From contig CAWEBF010000025.1 of the NCBI GenBank assembly GCA_963807235.1, positions 62,001 to 126,000 of the forward strand: DNA of 64,000 bases, read 5' to 3'. Made by a program: the position numbers and the translations under genes. Within the stretch, counting starts at the first letter, position 1. Each line of letters begins with the position of its first letter. This DNA is from CAWEBF01 sp963807235 (GTDB lineage Bacteria > Acidobacteriota > Vicinamibacteria > Vicinamibacterales > UBA2999). Positions 53,611 to 63,002 of the stretch are shown piece after piece. The notes beneath the pieces are model-generated. The model did not search any database. It was not told where the DNA came from and worked only from the letters and a program-made list of their open reading frames with translations.

Positions 53611-54456
53611 TCAGACAATCACCGATCGGGCTCGAAGGAAAGCGCGGGCGAAGTCGGCCCGCCCCTCGACATGAACGGCGCCCTCGGCTTCGCCTGGGCG
53701 CAACGCATTGAACAGCAGCTTCCACGCCGTGTCATCGTTCAGACGGATGCGAGTCGTCGGCGATGGCGGATGTCCCTGCCATAACGTCCAACGTTGCTCC
53801 TGGCGCGATAGGGTCCATTGGCCACCGCTCGCACCTCGAATGTCGAGGAAGACAGTCTGCCCAGGCTCCGCAGTCACATCACGGAAGGCGTGCGGTAACC
53901 CGCGAACGGCGACATCGATCACGGAGCGGAGATAGCGTGGGTCGGCGAGTGCGCCGGCACCAGTGGCCATTCGGACCTGCTGTTGGTGGTGCCACAGCTC
54001 CGTGAACTCACGCCCGATGTCAAACCAGCCGGCCGAAGCCTGTTCGCCCGCCCACGACACCGGGAACAGCGCTGGCTCGTCGAGTGAGAGAGATTCGAAC
54101 CAGTCGGCTGCCTCGCCGCTGGCACGATCGTACAGATCGGTCAGTACGCGGTGACTCAACCGCTTCGCGGACTCCACCCATTGCGCGTTCAGGTCGTTGA
54201 TGAATTCGACGAAGTCGCGTTCGGACACAATCGGACTCGAGGGAGCCGGAGGCATCATCCGATCACGATGGAACGAAAGGCGACGGAGTGTCGAGTCAAG
54301 AAGGTGAGCGACGACGTCGCGGACGACCCATGTGCCGGCAACCGTTGGTCGGTCCCAAAGATCCACGGACAGTCCCCGAAGGATCGTTACGAGGTTGTGG
54401 GAAACCGGACGGAACAGCGGACGGGTATCGATCGCGACCGGTGACTCGAGCGGCAT
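53611..54456 (-). CDS. DinB/mycothiol-type maleylpyruvate isomerase-like protein
   Basis: A 281-residue metal-binding four-helix protein. The N-terminal helical bundle (LSVDLWDRPTVAGTWVVRDVVAHLLDSTLRR) has the histidine of the first metal helix; the later motif is ELWHHQQQVR. The C-terminal part resembles an SCP2-like domain (FLDIRGASGGQWTLSRQEQ, EGAVHVEGRADFARAFLR). These proteins use thiol cofactors; the substrate is unknown. The ATG at 54456 follows AGAAGGA at seven bases and is preferred to an upstream one. Convergent with the gene ending at 53566. Confidence 0.83.
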   Translation of the reverse strand: MPLESPVAIDTRPLFRPVSHNLVTILRGLSVDLWDRPTVAGTWVVRDVVAHLLDSTLRRLSFHRDRMMPPAPSSPIVSERDFVEFINDLNAQWVESAKRLSHRVLTDLYDRASGEAADWFESLSLDEPALFPVSWAGEQASAGWFDIGREFTELWHHQQQVRMATGAGALADPRYLRSVIDVAVRGLPHAFRDVTAEPGQTVFLDIRGASGGQWTLSRQEQRWTLWQGHPPSPTTRIRLNDDTAWKLLFNALRPGEAEGAVHVEGRADFARAFLRARSVIV

Positions 54457-54565
54457 ACGTATATCCTTCTCTCCGGGTCCTTGGCGAGGTTGTCGACTGA
54501 AAGACACTCAAGAGCGAGGGATGTGACCGCGAATTAGCACCGCGTGTGACGGCCCGGCGACCAGA

Positions 54566-54585
54566 CCAACTCCAGAAGGAGTTGG
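54566..54585 (-). terminator. Terminator-like hairpin after the fibronectin-III gene
   Basis: CCAACTCC-agaa-GGAGTTGG, a perfect 8-bp stem with a tetraloop, 25 bases past the stop of the fibronectin-III gene on the minus strand. No U-tract follows. It also lies about 110 bases upstream of the DinB-like start, so it could insulate the two. Confidence 0.55.
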
Positions 54586-54609
54586 CTGGCCCCTGGGTTT
54601 CCGACAGTC

Positions 54610-55571
54610 TCAGTGGATCACTGTGATGGTTCCCGGCGCCGACTCGTTGTCCGCGGTATCGACGGCGACGATCGCGATGTTGTTGGTGACGCCGTAGTCG
54701 CTCTCGAGCTGCGCGGTGGTCTGGCCGACCACGACAGCCCGCAACTCATCGTTGACGTACACGTCGTAGCGGATGAGCGACTGTGGGGCGACATCATCCG
54801 TCGAGGGGTCCCATCGCACGATGACGTGCGCACCATCGTTTTCTGCCGTGATGTTGGCCGGCTGTGTCGGGGGTGTGTGGTCGTTGGGGTCGGGGGATCG
54901 GTCGTCACAAAAACGGGGTCGCTCACTGGCGACAGGTTGCCGTCAACGTCCCGAGCACGAACCGTGAAGGTATACGTCGTCTCTTGATTCAGCGGAACAC
55001 ATCCCGTAGGCACCAGAACGGCGGCACAGGTAAAAGTCGCAGTTCTCGAATTCAGCGTGATGATGGGCTGGCCGTCGATGGAGATTGAATACCAGATCGT
55101 CGGGCCATCGTCGGTGGACGACCATGAAAGCGAGGCATGTGTCGGCCCGACATCCAGCAGCGTCACCACAGGCTTGGTCGGCGCGGCGAGCTCCCCGGGC
55201 AACGTGACCGTCACGGAATTGCTGGATTTGGAGAGATTCCCCGCAGCATCCTTCGCGTAGACGCGAAAGACATAAGTCTTGCCCGGCTGCAGACCTTCGA
55301 GCGTGTGGCTCGTGACCGTCTGACTGACGGTCACGGTTGTACCCGCACAGCAGATGAGGTAGTTGAAGCTGCCCGAATTGTCCGTGGAGGGCCCCCAAGC
55401 GAGCGACACGCTGTGCTCTGTGGTCGCCGTCACCACGAGGTTGGTCGGCGCCGTTGGTGGTGTGCGATCCCGTGTCCGGCTGCCCTGGGCAGACAGCACC
55501 GACGAACCGACCAACAGTGTGAGCACCACCATCTGGACTGCCGTGAACAACGGAGGGAGCGTTCTCCTCAT
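54610..55571 (-). CDS. Secreted protein with three fibronectin type III domains (frameshifted)
   Basis: A signal peptide (MRRTLPPLFTAVQMVVLTLL) precedes three Fn3 domains, each with the Fn3 core pattern: TPPTAPTNLVVTATTEHSVSLAW, KPVVTLLDVGPTHASLSWSS, and, in the other frame, VRWDPSTDDVAPQ..YDVYVND. The third domain is shifted by an indel near 54880 (PTPTTT should be followed by HTPPTQPANIT). ATG 55571 has GAGAGGAA upstream. Probably adhesive or a cell-surface spacer; no catalytic domain. Confidence 0.83.
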
Positions 55572-55888
55572 GCGAGTTCCTCTCTGCGAATTCAGCGCGT
55601 CGGGCTGTGACGTGCGAGCGCGTCGTAAGCAGTGCGGAGGGGGCAAATGCCGCGCCAAGGCCCTGGCGCGCCGTCGCGCCCGAGGTGTGGAGATGGACGA
55701 CCCGGTTGGAGCCGGGCCGGGCGGCTTGCTTTCGTCCGTGAACGGCCTTACGCGAGGACGAACGACCAGATCGCGAGGCCGAACTCAATCGTACGGCTCG
55801 CGTCCGGTCGCATCGTTTCAGGCGTTCCTCGATAAGAGCGGTTGCTTTCGCGGTAAGTGTTTACCGTCGCGGTAAGCCGCAATCGCCC
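55572..55888. other. Non-coding spacer between fn3 and VOC genes
   Basis: 317 bases without a supported gene. Near 55855-55876 (just after the VOC stop) there is a short weak stem CGGTAA-gtgt-TTACCG flanked by repeats of CGCGGTAA; it may be a terminator fragment. The rest is GC-rich and featureless. I looked for a cyclic-di-GMP riboswitch, since one often precedes adhesin genes, and found no convincing match. Confidence 0.5.
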
Positions 55889-56839
55889 CTACCGGGGAGC
55901 AGGGCGCGTGATGTACCACTGATTGCCGAGCGCATCCTCGACAAACGCCATTCGATCGCCGGAGGGCTGATCCACGGGAGGCGAAAGTGCCTTGGCACCC
56001 GCGGCGAGCGCCTGCTCGTACACCGCATCCGGATCCGCGACATACAGACAGAAGGCGCCGGGCATCGGATCGGCGGTGCCAAGTTCAATGGCCGCGTCGC
56101 CGACACGCGCACGCGCGTACGGAATGACGCCTCCCGGCAGCTCGTGCACCACCTCTTCGGAGGCACCAAATGCCCGCACGAGAAAATCGATATACCCGCG
56201 CACGTCGCGCGAATGCACGAACGGCGTCACAGTCCGCAATGCGTGTCCGAGGGACTCCGGGCCGAGCGGGCTTGCGATGAACCAGTGGTTGCCGTAGGCA
56301 TCCTTGACGAAGCCGGAGCGCTCTCCATACGGACGATCCGCTGGTTCGCCAACCGACTCGGCGCCCGCCGCAATCGCCTTCGCATAGACAGCATCGACGT
56401 CATCCACGAACACGTGGAACGCCATCGACCTGCCCGGCACGATTTCACCCGTCGTCCCTTCGCTGAGCATGAGCATGGAACTGCCGATGCGCAGTTCGCG
56501 ATGCGTACCGTGTCGTCCGCCCTCGGTGACGCGCGTTTCCACGGCATCGAACACGCGAACGAGGAAGTCGGAAAGGCCTCGGTCCGCCACCCACACGTAT
56601 GGCGTAACGGTCGTGAACCCTTCGCGAATGTTGGTGAGTTCAGCAGTGGGCATTGTCAGCCTTCTTTCCAGTTGCGCACGCAGGCGCGTCTTGAAGTTGG
56701 CGCTCGGGTAGTGCCGCAGGTCGGCGGCAATCCGCACGAGCGCCGCCAGTTCCGGATCCCGGAGCGCGGCGGTCGCGTCACCCCGAGCCACAACGGCGTC
56801 GATCGCGCCGTCCAGCCGATCGGAGAGCTCGTCAGCCAT
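55889..56839 (-). CDS. VOC-family protein with sigma-factor-partner N-terminus
   Basis: A 316-residue protein. Residues 1-62 (MADELSDRLDGAIDAVVARG, LRHYPSANFKTRLRAQLERR) match the short helical region typical of proteins encoded right after ECF sigma factors. Then follow two VOC/PhnB-like modules (about 70-190 and 200-315: TVTPYVWVADRGLSDFLVRVF, RTVTPFVHSRDVRGYIDFLV), each ending in GNHWFIA or GNQWYIT. There is no transmembrane helix and no zinc-finger HxxxCxxC. The ATG at 56839 overlaps the sigma factor stop by eight bases. It may be a soluble, ligand-sensing partner of the sigma factor. Confidence 0.85.
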   Translation of the reverse strand: MADELSDRLDGAIDAVVARGDATAALRDPELAALVRIAADLRHYPSANFKTRLRAQLERRLTMPTAELTNIREGFTTVTPYVWVADRGLSDFLVRVFDAVETRVTEGGRHGTHRELRIGSSMLMLSEGTTGEIVPGRSMAFHVFVDDVDAVYAKAIAAGAESVGEPADRPYGERSGFVKDAYGNHWFIASPLGPESLGHALRTVTPFVHSRDVRGYIDFLVRAFGASEEVVHELPGGVIPYARARVGDAAIELGTADPMPGAFCLYVADPDAVYEQALAAGAKALSPPVDQPSGDRMAFVEDALGNQWYITRPAPR

Positions 56840-57359
56840 TGACGCCCATGCCTTTCCGGAGGTTCTCGAGCGCGCGGAGCTGGAGCTGCTTGACCGCACC
56901 CTCAGACCGATCGAGCGCCGCCGCGACGTCGCGGACACTCCTGTCTTCCACGAACCGCATCTCGATCACGCGGCGCTGCAGGTCAGGCAGACGATCGACA
57001 AGCTGAAACAGGCTGACCCGTCGTTGCAACTCCTCGTGCTCGCGCTCGTCGGGCAAATCGGGCGGCGGATCCTGCGCCTCGCGGCCCTGCCGGCGCCAAT
57101 GGTTCGCCAGGGCGTTCGCCGCCATGCGGTACAGCCATGCTGTGAACGGCACGCCGCGCCATTCGAACCGGGGCAGGTTCGCCAGCGCCAGCTGGAACAC
57201 CTCCGAAGTGATGTCTTCGGCAACGAAACGGCTGCCGGCGCGCCGGCTGACATAGGCGTAGACCCGGTCCACGTAGCGGTCGTACACCTCGACGAAACGG
57301 GCAGGATCCGCCTTTGCCGCCTCGATCAGCGCCCGTTCGTCCTCTGTGCTGGTTGCCAC
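56832..57359 (-). CDS. ECF-type RNA polymerase sigma factor
   Basis: A 175-residue sigma factor. Region 2 (about 25-95: YDRYVDRVYAYVSRRAGSRFVAEDITSEVF, WLYRMAANALANHWRR) binds the core and the -10; region 4 (about 120-170: LPDLQRRVIEMRFVEDRSVRDVAAALDRSEGAVKQLQLRALENLRKG) binds the -35. It is followed, with overlap, by the VOC protein, its probable partner. The upstream spacer (57360-57559) holds no clear ECF promoter. Confidence 0.92.
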   Translation of the reverse strand: MATSTEDERALIEAAKADPARFVEVYDRYVDRVYAYVSRRAGSRFVAEDITSEVFQLALANLPRFEWRGVPFTAWLYRMAANALANHWRRQGREAQDPPPDLPDEREHEELQRRVSLFQLVDRLPDLQRRVIEMRFVEDRSVRDVAAALDRSEGAVKQLQLRALENLRKGMGVNG

Positions 57360-57559
57360 GTTGTGTGTAGCGCGCCTCCGAACAGGCCGCCGATCACTGT
57401 AACGGGCCAGGCAGTCGAAAGGTTACGGGTGGTCGAGCTTGGTGAAGACGTCCAGGTCGCCGGGCGCAACAGTCACGACCATTCATAGTCGGTGCTAAAA
57501 TCGCCCCTCAAATCTCGGATTCCCGCGCCCCGTAATTGGGGGCCCGGCGTGGAGTAACC

Positions 57560-57968
57560 ATGAGCACTCGAACCGCGCGACAGGTCGTATTGTGTGGATG
57601 CCTGATGACCGGCATCGTGATAGCCGGCGGGGGGCTGCAGGCCCATCATGCCGTGGCGGGCGTGTACGACCTGAATAAAGAGGTGGTCCTCGAGGGCCGG
57701 CTCAAGAAGTTGAACTTTACGAATCCGCACGCGAGCATCGAGCTCACCGTCCCGAACAAGAACGGCACGTTCACGGAGTGGAAGCTGACCACCGCCTCCA
57801 TCACGACGCTGACCCGGGAGGGAATCAACAAGACCTCCATGAAGCCTGGCGAGATCCTCAAGGTGACGATCCTTCCGGCGAGGAACGGGAACCCGGCGGG
57901 ATTCATCAGGAATCTCCAGCTCGGCGACCGCGAGCATCAAGCTCTTCTTCGGCGACGAACGCGACTGA
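57560..57968 (+). CDS. DUF6152-family secreted protein (C-terminal frameshift)
   Basis: A small exported protein. Signal MSTRTARQVVLCGCLMTGIV, then AHHAVAGVYDLNKEVVLEGRL and TNPHASIELTV, the DUF6152 hallmark, frequent in Acidobacteria beside secreted unknowns. The frame shifts near 57934: dropping one base gives DREIKLFFGDERD and a stop at 57966-57968. A TAAAAT at 57495-57500 may be the -10 of its promoter, but no -35 is clear. It starts the last secreted-protein cluster of the window. Confidence 0.78.
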
Positions 57969-57990
57969 CCGAATACCCTGGGAGTTGGCC

Positions 57991-59033
57991 ATGGCTGATC
58001 GACGATCTCTCGCGACAGGTGTGCTCGCTCGTTCTTGTCGCGATGAGCCAGCGTGGCCGCCTGGGGGCCCAGGGCCCGCCAGCCCAGGGGCCGGGTGCCG
58101 GAGCACCGCAGGGCCCCGGCGCGCGGAGCGGCCGAGGGGCGAGGTGCCGGAGCGCCGCCGGGTCGAGGCGCAGGTGGCGGTCGTGGCGACGCGGGAGCCG
58201 TTTACGCCCGCAGCCGGAGCCAAGGACCTGAAATCGGTCCTCTTCAACTGGACGTGGCACATGGGGATGCTGCGGAGCGGGGATGAGTCCGAGCTCGATC
58301 AAGACGCTCGACTACCACGCTGCGGGGGGCACGATCCAGGTGGACGGTCAGCCCTGCACGCTGACGAAGTATCGCGTCCAGGCCAACTACCAGGTCCCGG
58401 GTACCGGACGCAGATCGAGTGCACGCGTCCCAACAAACAGAACTATTCGAACGTTGAAACGATGAGCGGCGAGTACGCCTGGGACGAAGACATTCCGGGC
58501 GCGGAACTCGTTCCCGGCAAGGGCAAGGCAACTCCGCGGCCCGCCGCGCTCGAGGAGCGGCTGATCCGTCTGTGGGCGAGCCCTCACGGTGCGCCCAAGG
58601 CCGCCATCGCCGGCGCGGCCGGCCTGCCGCCGTCCGAGTCCTTCGGCGCAGAACCCGGCCACACTGCTCGATCGCCAGGCAGCCGCCGGCGCGAAGGCGA
58701 CGACGACGCTGTCGTGGCAGGGGGAAAAGGCCGTCGTCACATATCCGATCCCGGGAGTGCCTGGGGCGACTGCGACGGCCACGCTCGATGCCGGCTTCCT
58801 GCCGGAACGCGTCGTGGTGACGCACGGGACGAACAAGACGGAGTTCGTCTACGGCAAGTTCGCAGGACTGGAACAATCCCCTGTTCAAGATCGAGGCTCT
58901 GTACGCCGGCACCATCGTCGAGCGTCGGAACGGCACAGTCGTTCGCGACTTGAAGGCGAAGGTAACCGAAATCGGCCAGGTGTACGTCGTCGTGCCGGTT
59001 CCGGACAGTGTGCAGAAGGCTGCTGGAAAGTGA
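57991..59033 (+). pseudogene. Unrecognised secreted protein, paralogue of 63003, multiply frameshifted
   Basis: ATG 57991 follows GGAG. The protein can be pieced together across frames: FTPAAGAKDLKSVLFNWTWH, YHAAGGTIQVDGQPCTLTKY, CTRPNKQNYSNVETMSGEYA, GEKAVVTYPIPGVPGATATA, GTNKTEFVYGKF, and the end VYVVVPVPDSVQKAAGK at 59033. It matches the product at 63003 segment by segment. At least four shifts lie between. No family is known to me. It may be a real pseudogene or a badly called gene. Confidence 0.65.
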
Positions 59034-59041
59034 GGATTGCG

Positions 59042-59896
59042 ATGAAGGCGACCATGGTGGCGATCGTTCTCGGTCTCCTCGTGACGCCAGTGGCGGCGCA
59101 AGGGGCCGGCGCCAGCGCAGCAGAACGATCGCGCAAGCTCCGACGCCCAGGTTGGCCAGCGGAAAGCCTGACCTGTCAGGCTCCTGGCAGGGGGCCGGCG
59201 GCGGTCAGCAAGGTTCCGGCGGCGATATGTTCCGGCGGTGCACTCCGTTCCAGTCGAAGCAGTGCATGGAGTGGACCAATCAGAGCGAGGACTGGGTGTT
59301 CATGTCGGCAACCCGGCTCGATCAGCGTCAGCCGCTGTACAAGCCCGAGCACTGGGACAAGATCATCGAGCTCGACCAGTGGACGAACAAGTACGACCCG
59401 GTCATGACCTGCCTCCCGCTCGGAATTCCGCGGCAGGGACCGCCGGCGCGAATCTTCCACACCGAGAACGACATCACGATGATCTACAGGGGCGGCGTCG
59501 ACGGCGCCGGCGGGTACGCGGAGTTCCGCATGATCCCGCTCGACGGCAAGCCCCACGATCCCCGGCGGGCGCTCCATGTACACGTACATGGGGTACACGG
59601 TCGGCCGCTGGGAAGGCGACACGCTCGTCCTCGACTCCATCGGGTTCTCCGACGAGACCTGGCTCGGGCGCGGCGGCTTCTTCCACTCCGACCAGATGCG
59701 GGTCGTGGAGAAATTCACCAGGACCGGGAACCAGATGCTCTACGAAGTGACGGTCGAGGACCCGGTGGTGTTGGTCAAGCCATGGGTCATGCCTTCACGG
59801 ACCCTGCGGCTCTCCAACGCCAATACGATCATCGCAGAGCGAGGAAGCTGCACGGACAGCGAGCTGGCAGAGGTCAGCTCCCAGATGCGGCACTAA
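59042..59896 (+). CDS. Secreted protein of unknown function (two frameshifts)
   Basis: Starts MKATMVAIVLGLLVTPVAAQ (signal). Segments PDLSGSWQGAGGGQQGSGGD, DPVMTCLPLGIPRQGPPARI, TENDITMIYRGGVDGAGGYA, VGRWEGDTLVLDSIGFSDET and GGFFHSDQMRVVEKFTRTGN are those of a widespread acidobacterial secreted family of about 260-300 residues of unknown role. Shifts occur near 59128 (before PTPRLASGKPD) and 59573 (before YMGYTVGRWEGD). It ends at 59896, 58 bases before the PadR start. Confidence 0.72.
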
Positions 59897-59954
59897 ATTT
59901 CTTGACTCATGACGAGCGGTGCACGTAGCCTATGTGTCGAAGGTTGAGGCATTG

Positions 59955-60296
59955 ATGGCGTCCGCCCGATTTCCCATCCCCCAAGGCACGCTCGACATGT
60001 TGATCCTGCAGGTGCTGTCGCTCGAGGCCGCGCATGGCTACGCCATCGCGCAGCGGGTGCAGCAGATCTCACGCGAAACGGTGCGCGTCAATCAGGGCTC
60101 CCTGTATCCGGCGCTGCACCGCCTCGAACAGAAGCGCTGGCTGAAAGCGGAGTGGCGCCAGTCGGAAACGGGCCGCGAGGCCAAGTTCTATGCGCTCACG
60201 CGCGCAGGTCACAAACAGCTGGCGCTCGAAAAGGCCAGTTGGGGCCGTTTGACGGTGGCCGTTCAGCTGATCTTCGACGAGGAGCCTAGGCCGTGA
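59955..60296 (+). CDS. PadR-family regulator
   Basis: A 113-residue PadR protein (MASARFPIPQGTLDMLILQVLSLEAAHGYAI, VNQGSLYPALHRLEQKRWL, REAKFYALTRAGHKQL). It overlaps the following ADOP gene by four bases, the usual arrangement in which the regulator is translated with the permease it controls. ATG 59955 was chosen because the preceding in-frame codons lie in the upstream spacer and the Pad fold begins at FPIPQGTLDM. Confidence 0.9.
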   Translation: MASARFPIPQGTLDMLILQVLSLEAAHGYAIAQRVQQISRETVRVNQGSLYPALHRLEQKRWLKAEWRQSETGREAKFYALTRAGHKQLALEKASWGRLTVAVQLIFDEEPRP

Positions 60297-62918
60297 GCAG
60301 TTTGCTGAATCTTTTCAGTTGGCGGCGCGACCGGCTGGAGCGCGACCTCGATCGCGAGTTGCGGTATCACGTGGACCGCCGCGTCGATGACCTGATCAGG
60401 GCCGGTCTGAGCGAGCCCGAGGCCCGAAGGCAGGCGAGCCTCGAGCTCGGCGGCGTCGCCCAGGTGCAGGAGGCCGTGCGGGACACGTGGATATGGCGAT
60501 GGCTCGATGCGCTCGTGCGCGACGTGCGCTATGCGATGCGGAGCCTGACGAGGAGCTGGGGCTTCACGCTCGGCGCCGGCGCCGTGCTTGCCCTGTCCAT
60601 CGGTGCGAATGTCGCCATTTTCTCAGTGGTCAATACGGTGTTGCTCCAGCCGCTCCCTTATCCCGCCGCCGAGCGCCTCGTCTCGGTCGAGACATTCTGG
60701 ACCAACACCGGACGTGCCAACCAGATGTGTCCGGCCCCGACTTTCTCGACTGGCAGGCGCGAAACGACGTATTCGAAAAGATGGCCGTCTAGTCGGTGAG
60801 ACGACGAGGCCGCCATCGTCGGCGACCGCGCCATGTTTGCCAACGCAGCGTTCGTCTCGGCCGATTTCTTTGCGGTCTTCGGCCAGACCGCGTCTGCGGG
60901 ACGGCTGCTGACGGAGCGGCGATATCCCGGCGGAGGCGCGATCCGGCGGTCGCCGTCGTGGCGTATCACTGGGCGGTGACACACTTCGGCAGCGATGAGG
61001 CCGCGATCGGGAAAAGGATCGCGGTCTATGGCAACGCGGTGGAGATCGTCGGAGTGGCGGCGCCGGGATTTCGTTATCCCGGCTCCACTGATATCTGGTA
61101 CACCCTGGCCGCACGGCCGACGAAGATCCACAAACCGCGCAACCACATCTACCAGGCGGTCGGGAAGCTCAAGCGGAGACGTGGACCTCACGCGTGCGCA
61201 GGCGCAGATGCGGACCATTGGTGACGCGCTCGCACGGCAAAATCCCGAGAACCGTTTCAAGACCGTGACTGTGATACCGCTGCAGGACCGGCTGACCGGC
61301 AACGTCCAGGCGACGTTATGGGTGCTCATGGGCGCCGTGGGCGTCGTCTGGCTCATTGGGTGCGCCAATATCGCGAACCTCCTGCTGGCGCGGGCCGCGG
61401 GCAGGACGCGCGAGATCGCGCTCCGCGCCGCGCTCGGCGCGGGCCGGGGCCGTGTCGTGCGTCAACTGTTGACCGAGAGTTGCGTGCTCGCGGGGGTGGC
61501 CGGGCTGGCAGGTCTCCTCCTTGCGTCGACGCTCATGCAGGCACTCGTCGCGTTCTCACCCGCCAACCTGCCTGGCATCGGCGAGGCGCGGATGGACATG
61601 ACCGTCCTCCTGTTCGCGCTCGGGCTCTCGCTGGTGTCGACCCTGCTGTTCGGCCTCGTGCCGGCCCTTCATGCCGCGCGGCTCGACTTGTCGGGTGCGT
61701 TGAAGCAGGGCGGCTCGAAGGTGACGGAGCGAGGGCCGGCACACGGTTCCGCTCGGCGCTGGTCGTGGCCGAAGTCGCGTTGTCGGTCATTCTGCTTGCG
61801 GCCGCGGGTTTGCTGCTGCGATCGTTCCAAGCGCTCCAGCACGTCGACCTCGGGTTCACGACGGACCGTGTGCTCGTGGCTTAGACGGAGTACGCGGTCA
61901 CGGACGATCGGCGGACTCGCGCCAGGAGCAGGGCCTATGCCGATGTGCTCGACCGGCTACGTGCCATGCCTGGGGTGAGGGCTGCGTCGGCCGTGGCCTA
62001 CGTTGGGATGGGACGAGAGCCAAGGTCACCTCGGGATTTTTACATTCAGGGCCGACCGGATGGACGACCGGGCGACCGGCCGCAAGCGGAGTTTCACGCG
62101 ATCACGTCGGACTACTTCAAGACGCTGGAGATTCCGCATCGTGCCGGTCGCGACTTCGACAGGACCGACACGCCGGAGCGGCCGCCTGTCGTCATCGTCA
62201 ACGAGGCCCTGGCACGCATGGCCTTTCCGGGGAGTCGCCGATTGGAAAGCGTGTTCGGACGGGGACGAGTCCGCTGGCGTCGTGGATGGAGATCGTCGGG
62301 GTTGTCGGCGACACCCGATGGCAGGACCCGAGTCAACCCGCGCCGGCCGTGATCTACGCGGCATCGACGCAGGGCTTCGGCAACTCGCCGGCGATCCTGG
62401 CTCGGACCTCGGTGGACGAGCTATCGCTGGCCAGCACGCTTCGCACTCTCCTGCACGATGCGAATCCCACGATGCCAGTCAAGTTCGAGACCATGGACGA
62501 GTTGTTCGACTCCACGCTGGCGTATCCCCGGTTTCGCACGCAGGTCATTGGGCTGTTTGCGGGCGTGGCGGCTCTTCTTGCTGCCGTGGGCATCTTCAGC
62601 GTGCTGGCGTATCTCGTCGGACAGCGAACACGGGAACTCGCGCTCCGACGGGCCCTTGGCGCCCGGGCCGCCGATGTCCTCGGCCTCGTCGTGGGTCAAG
62701 GACTGCGGTTGGTGGCGATCGGCCTTGTGCTTGGACTTGCCGGCGCGCTCGCCATGTCGCGGCTGCTGACGGGTCTGCTCTATGAGATCAGCCCGTGGGA
62801 CGTCCGCGCCTATCTGGGGACGATCGCCGTGCTCGGCGGCGCGGCGCTGCTCGCTACCCTCCTTCCCGCGATCAGAGCAGCCACGATCGCGCCCGTCATC
62901 GTGCTCCGGCAGGAGTAG
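60293..62918 (+). pseudogene. MacB/ADOP-type ABC permease with stop codons and frameshifts
   Basis: Starts with a prefix domain (LERDLDRELRYHVDRRVDDLIRAGLSEPEA) and first helix (TLGAGAVLALSIGANVAIF) and ends TLLPAIRAATIAPVIVLRQE. The coding sequence is broken by shifts near 60715, 60800, 61180, 61740 and 62250, and also by two in-frame amber codons, TAG at 60790-60792 (expected YSV context) and at 61882-61884 (VLVA-stop-TEYAV, both sides in the same frame). Substitution stops are not explained by indel errors, so this copy is probably truly decayed, or the local sequence is poor. Confidence 0.8.
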
Positions 62919-63002
62919 CCGGGCATCACGGTCAAGACGGCCGTGGGCCTTGACCTCGTCCTTCGGGACCGGCATGCTCACCCCAGAAGACGGAGGACCA
63001 CC

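Noticed and set aside
55600..55860. Possible cyclic-di-GMP riboswitch before the fibronectin-III gene
   Set aside because: A GACGAAAGCAAGCC stretch vaguely recalls the GEMM 3' half, but the 5' half and the tetraloop receptor are absent.
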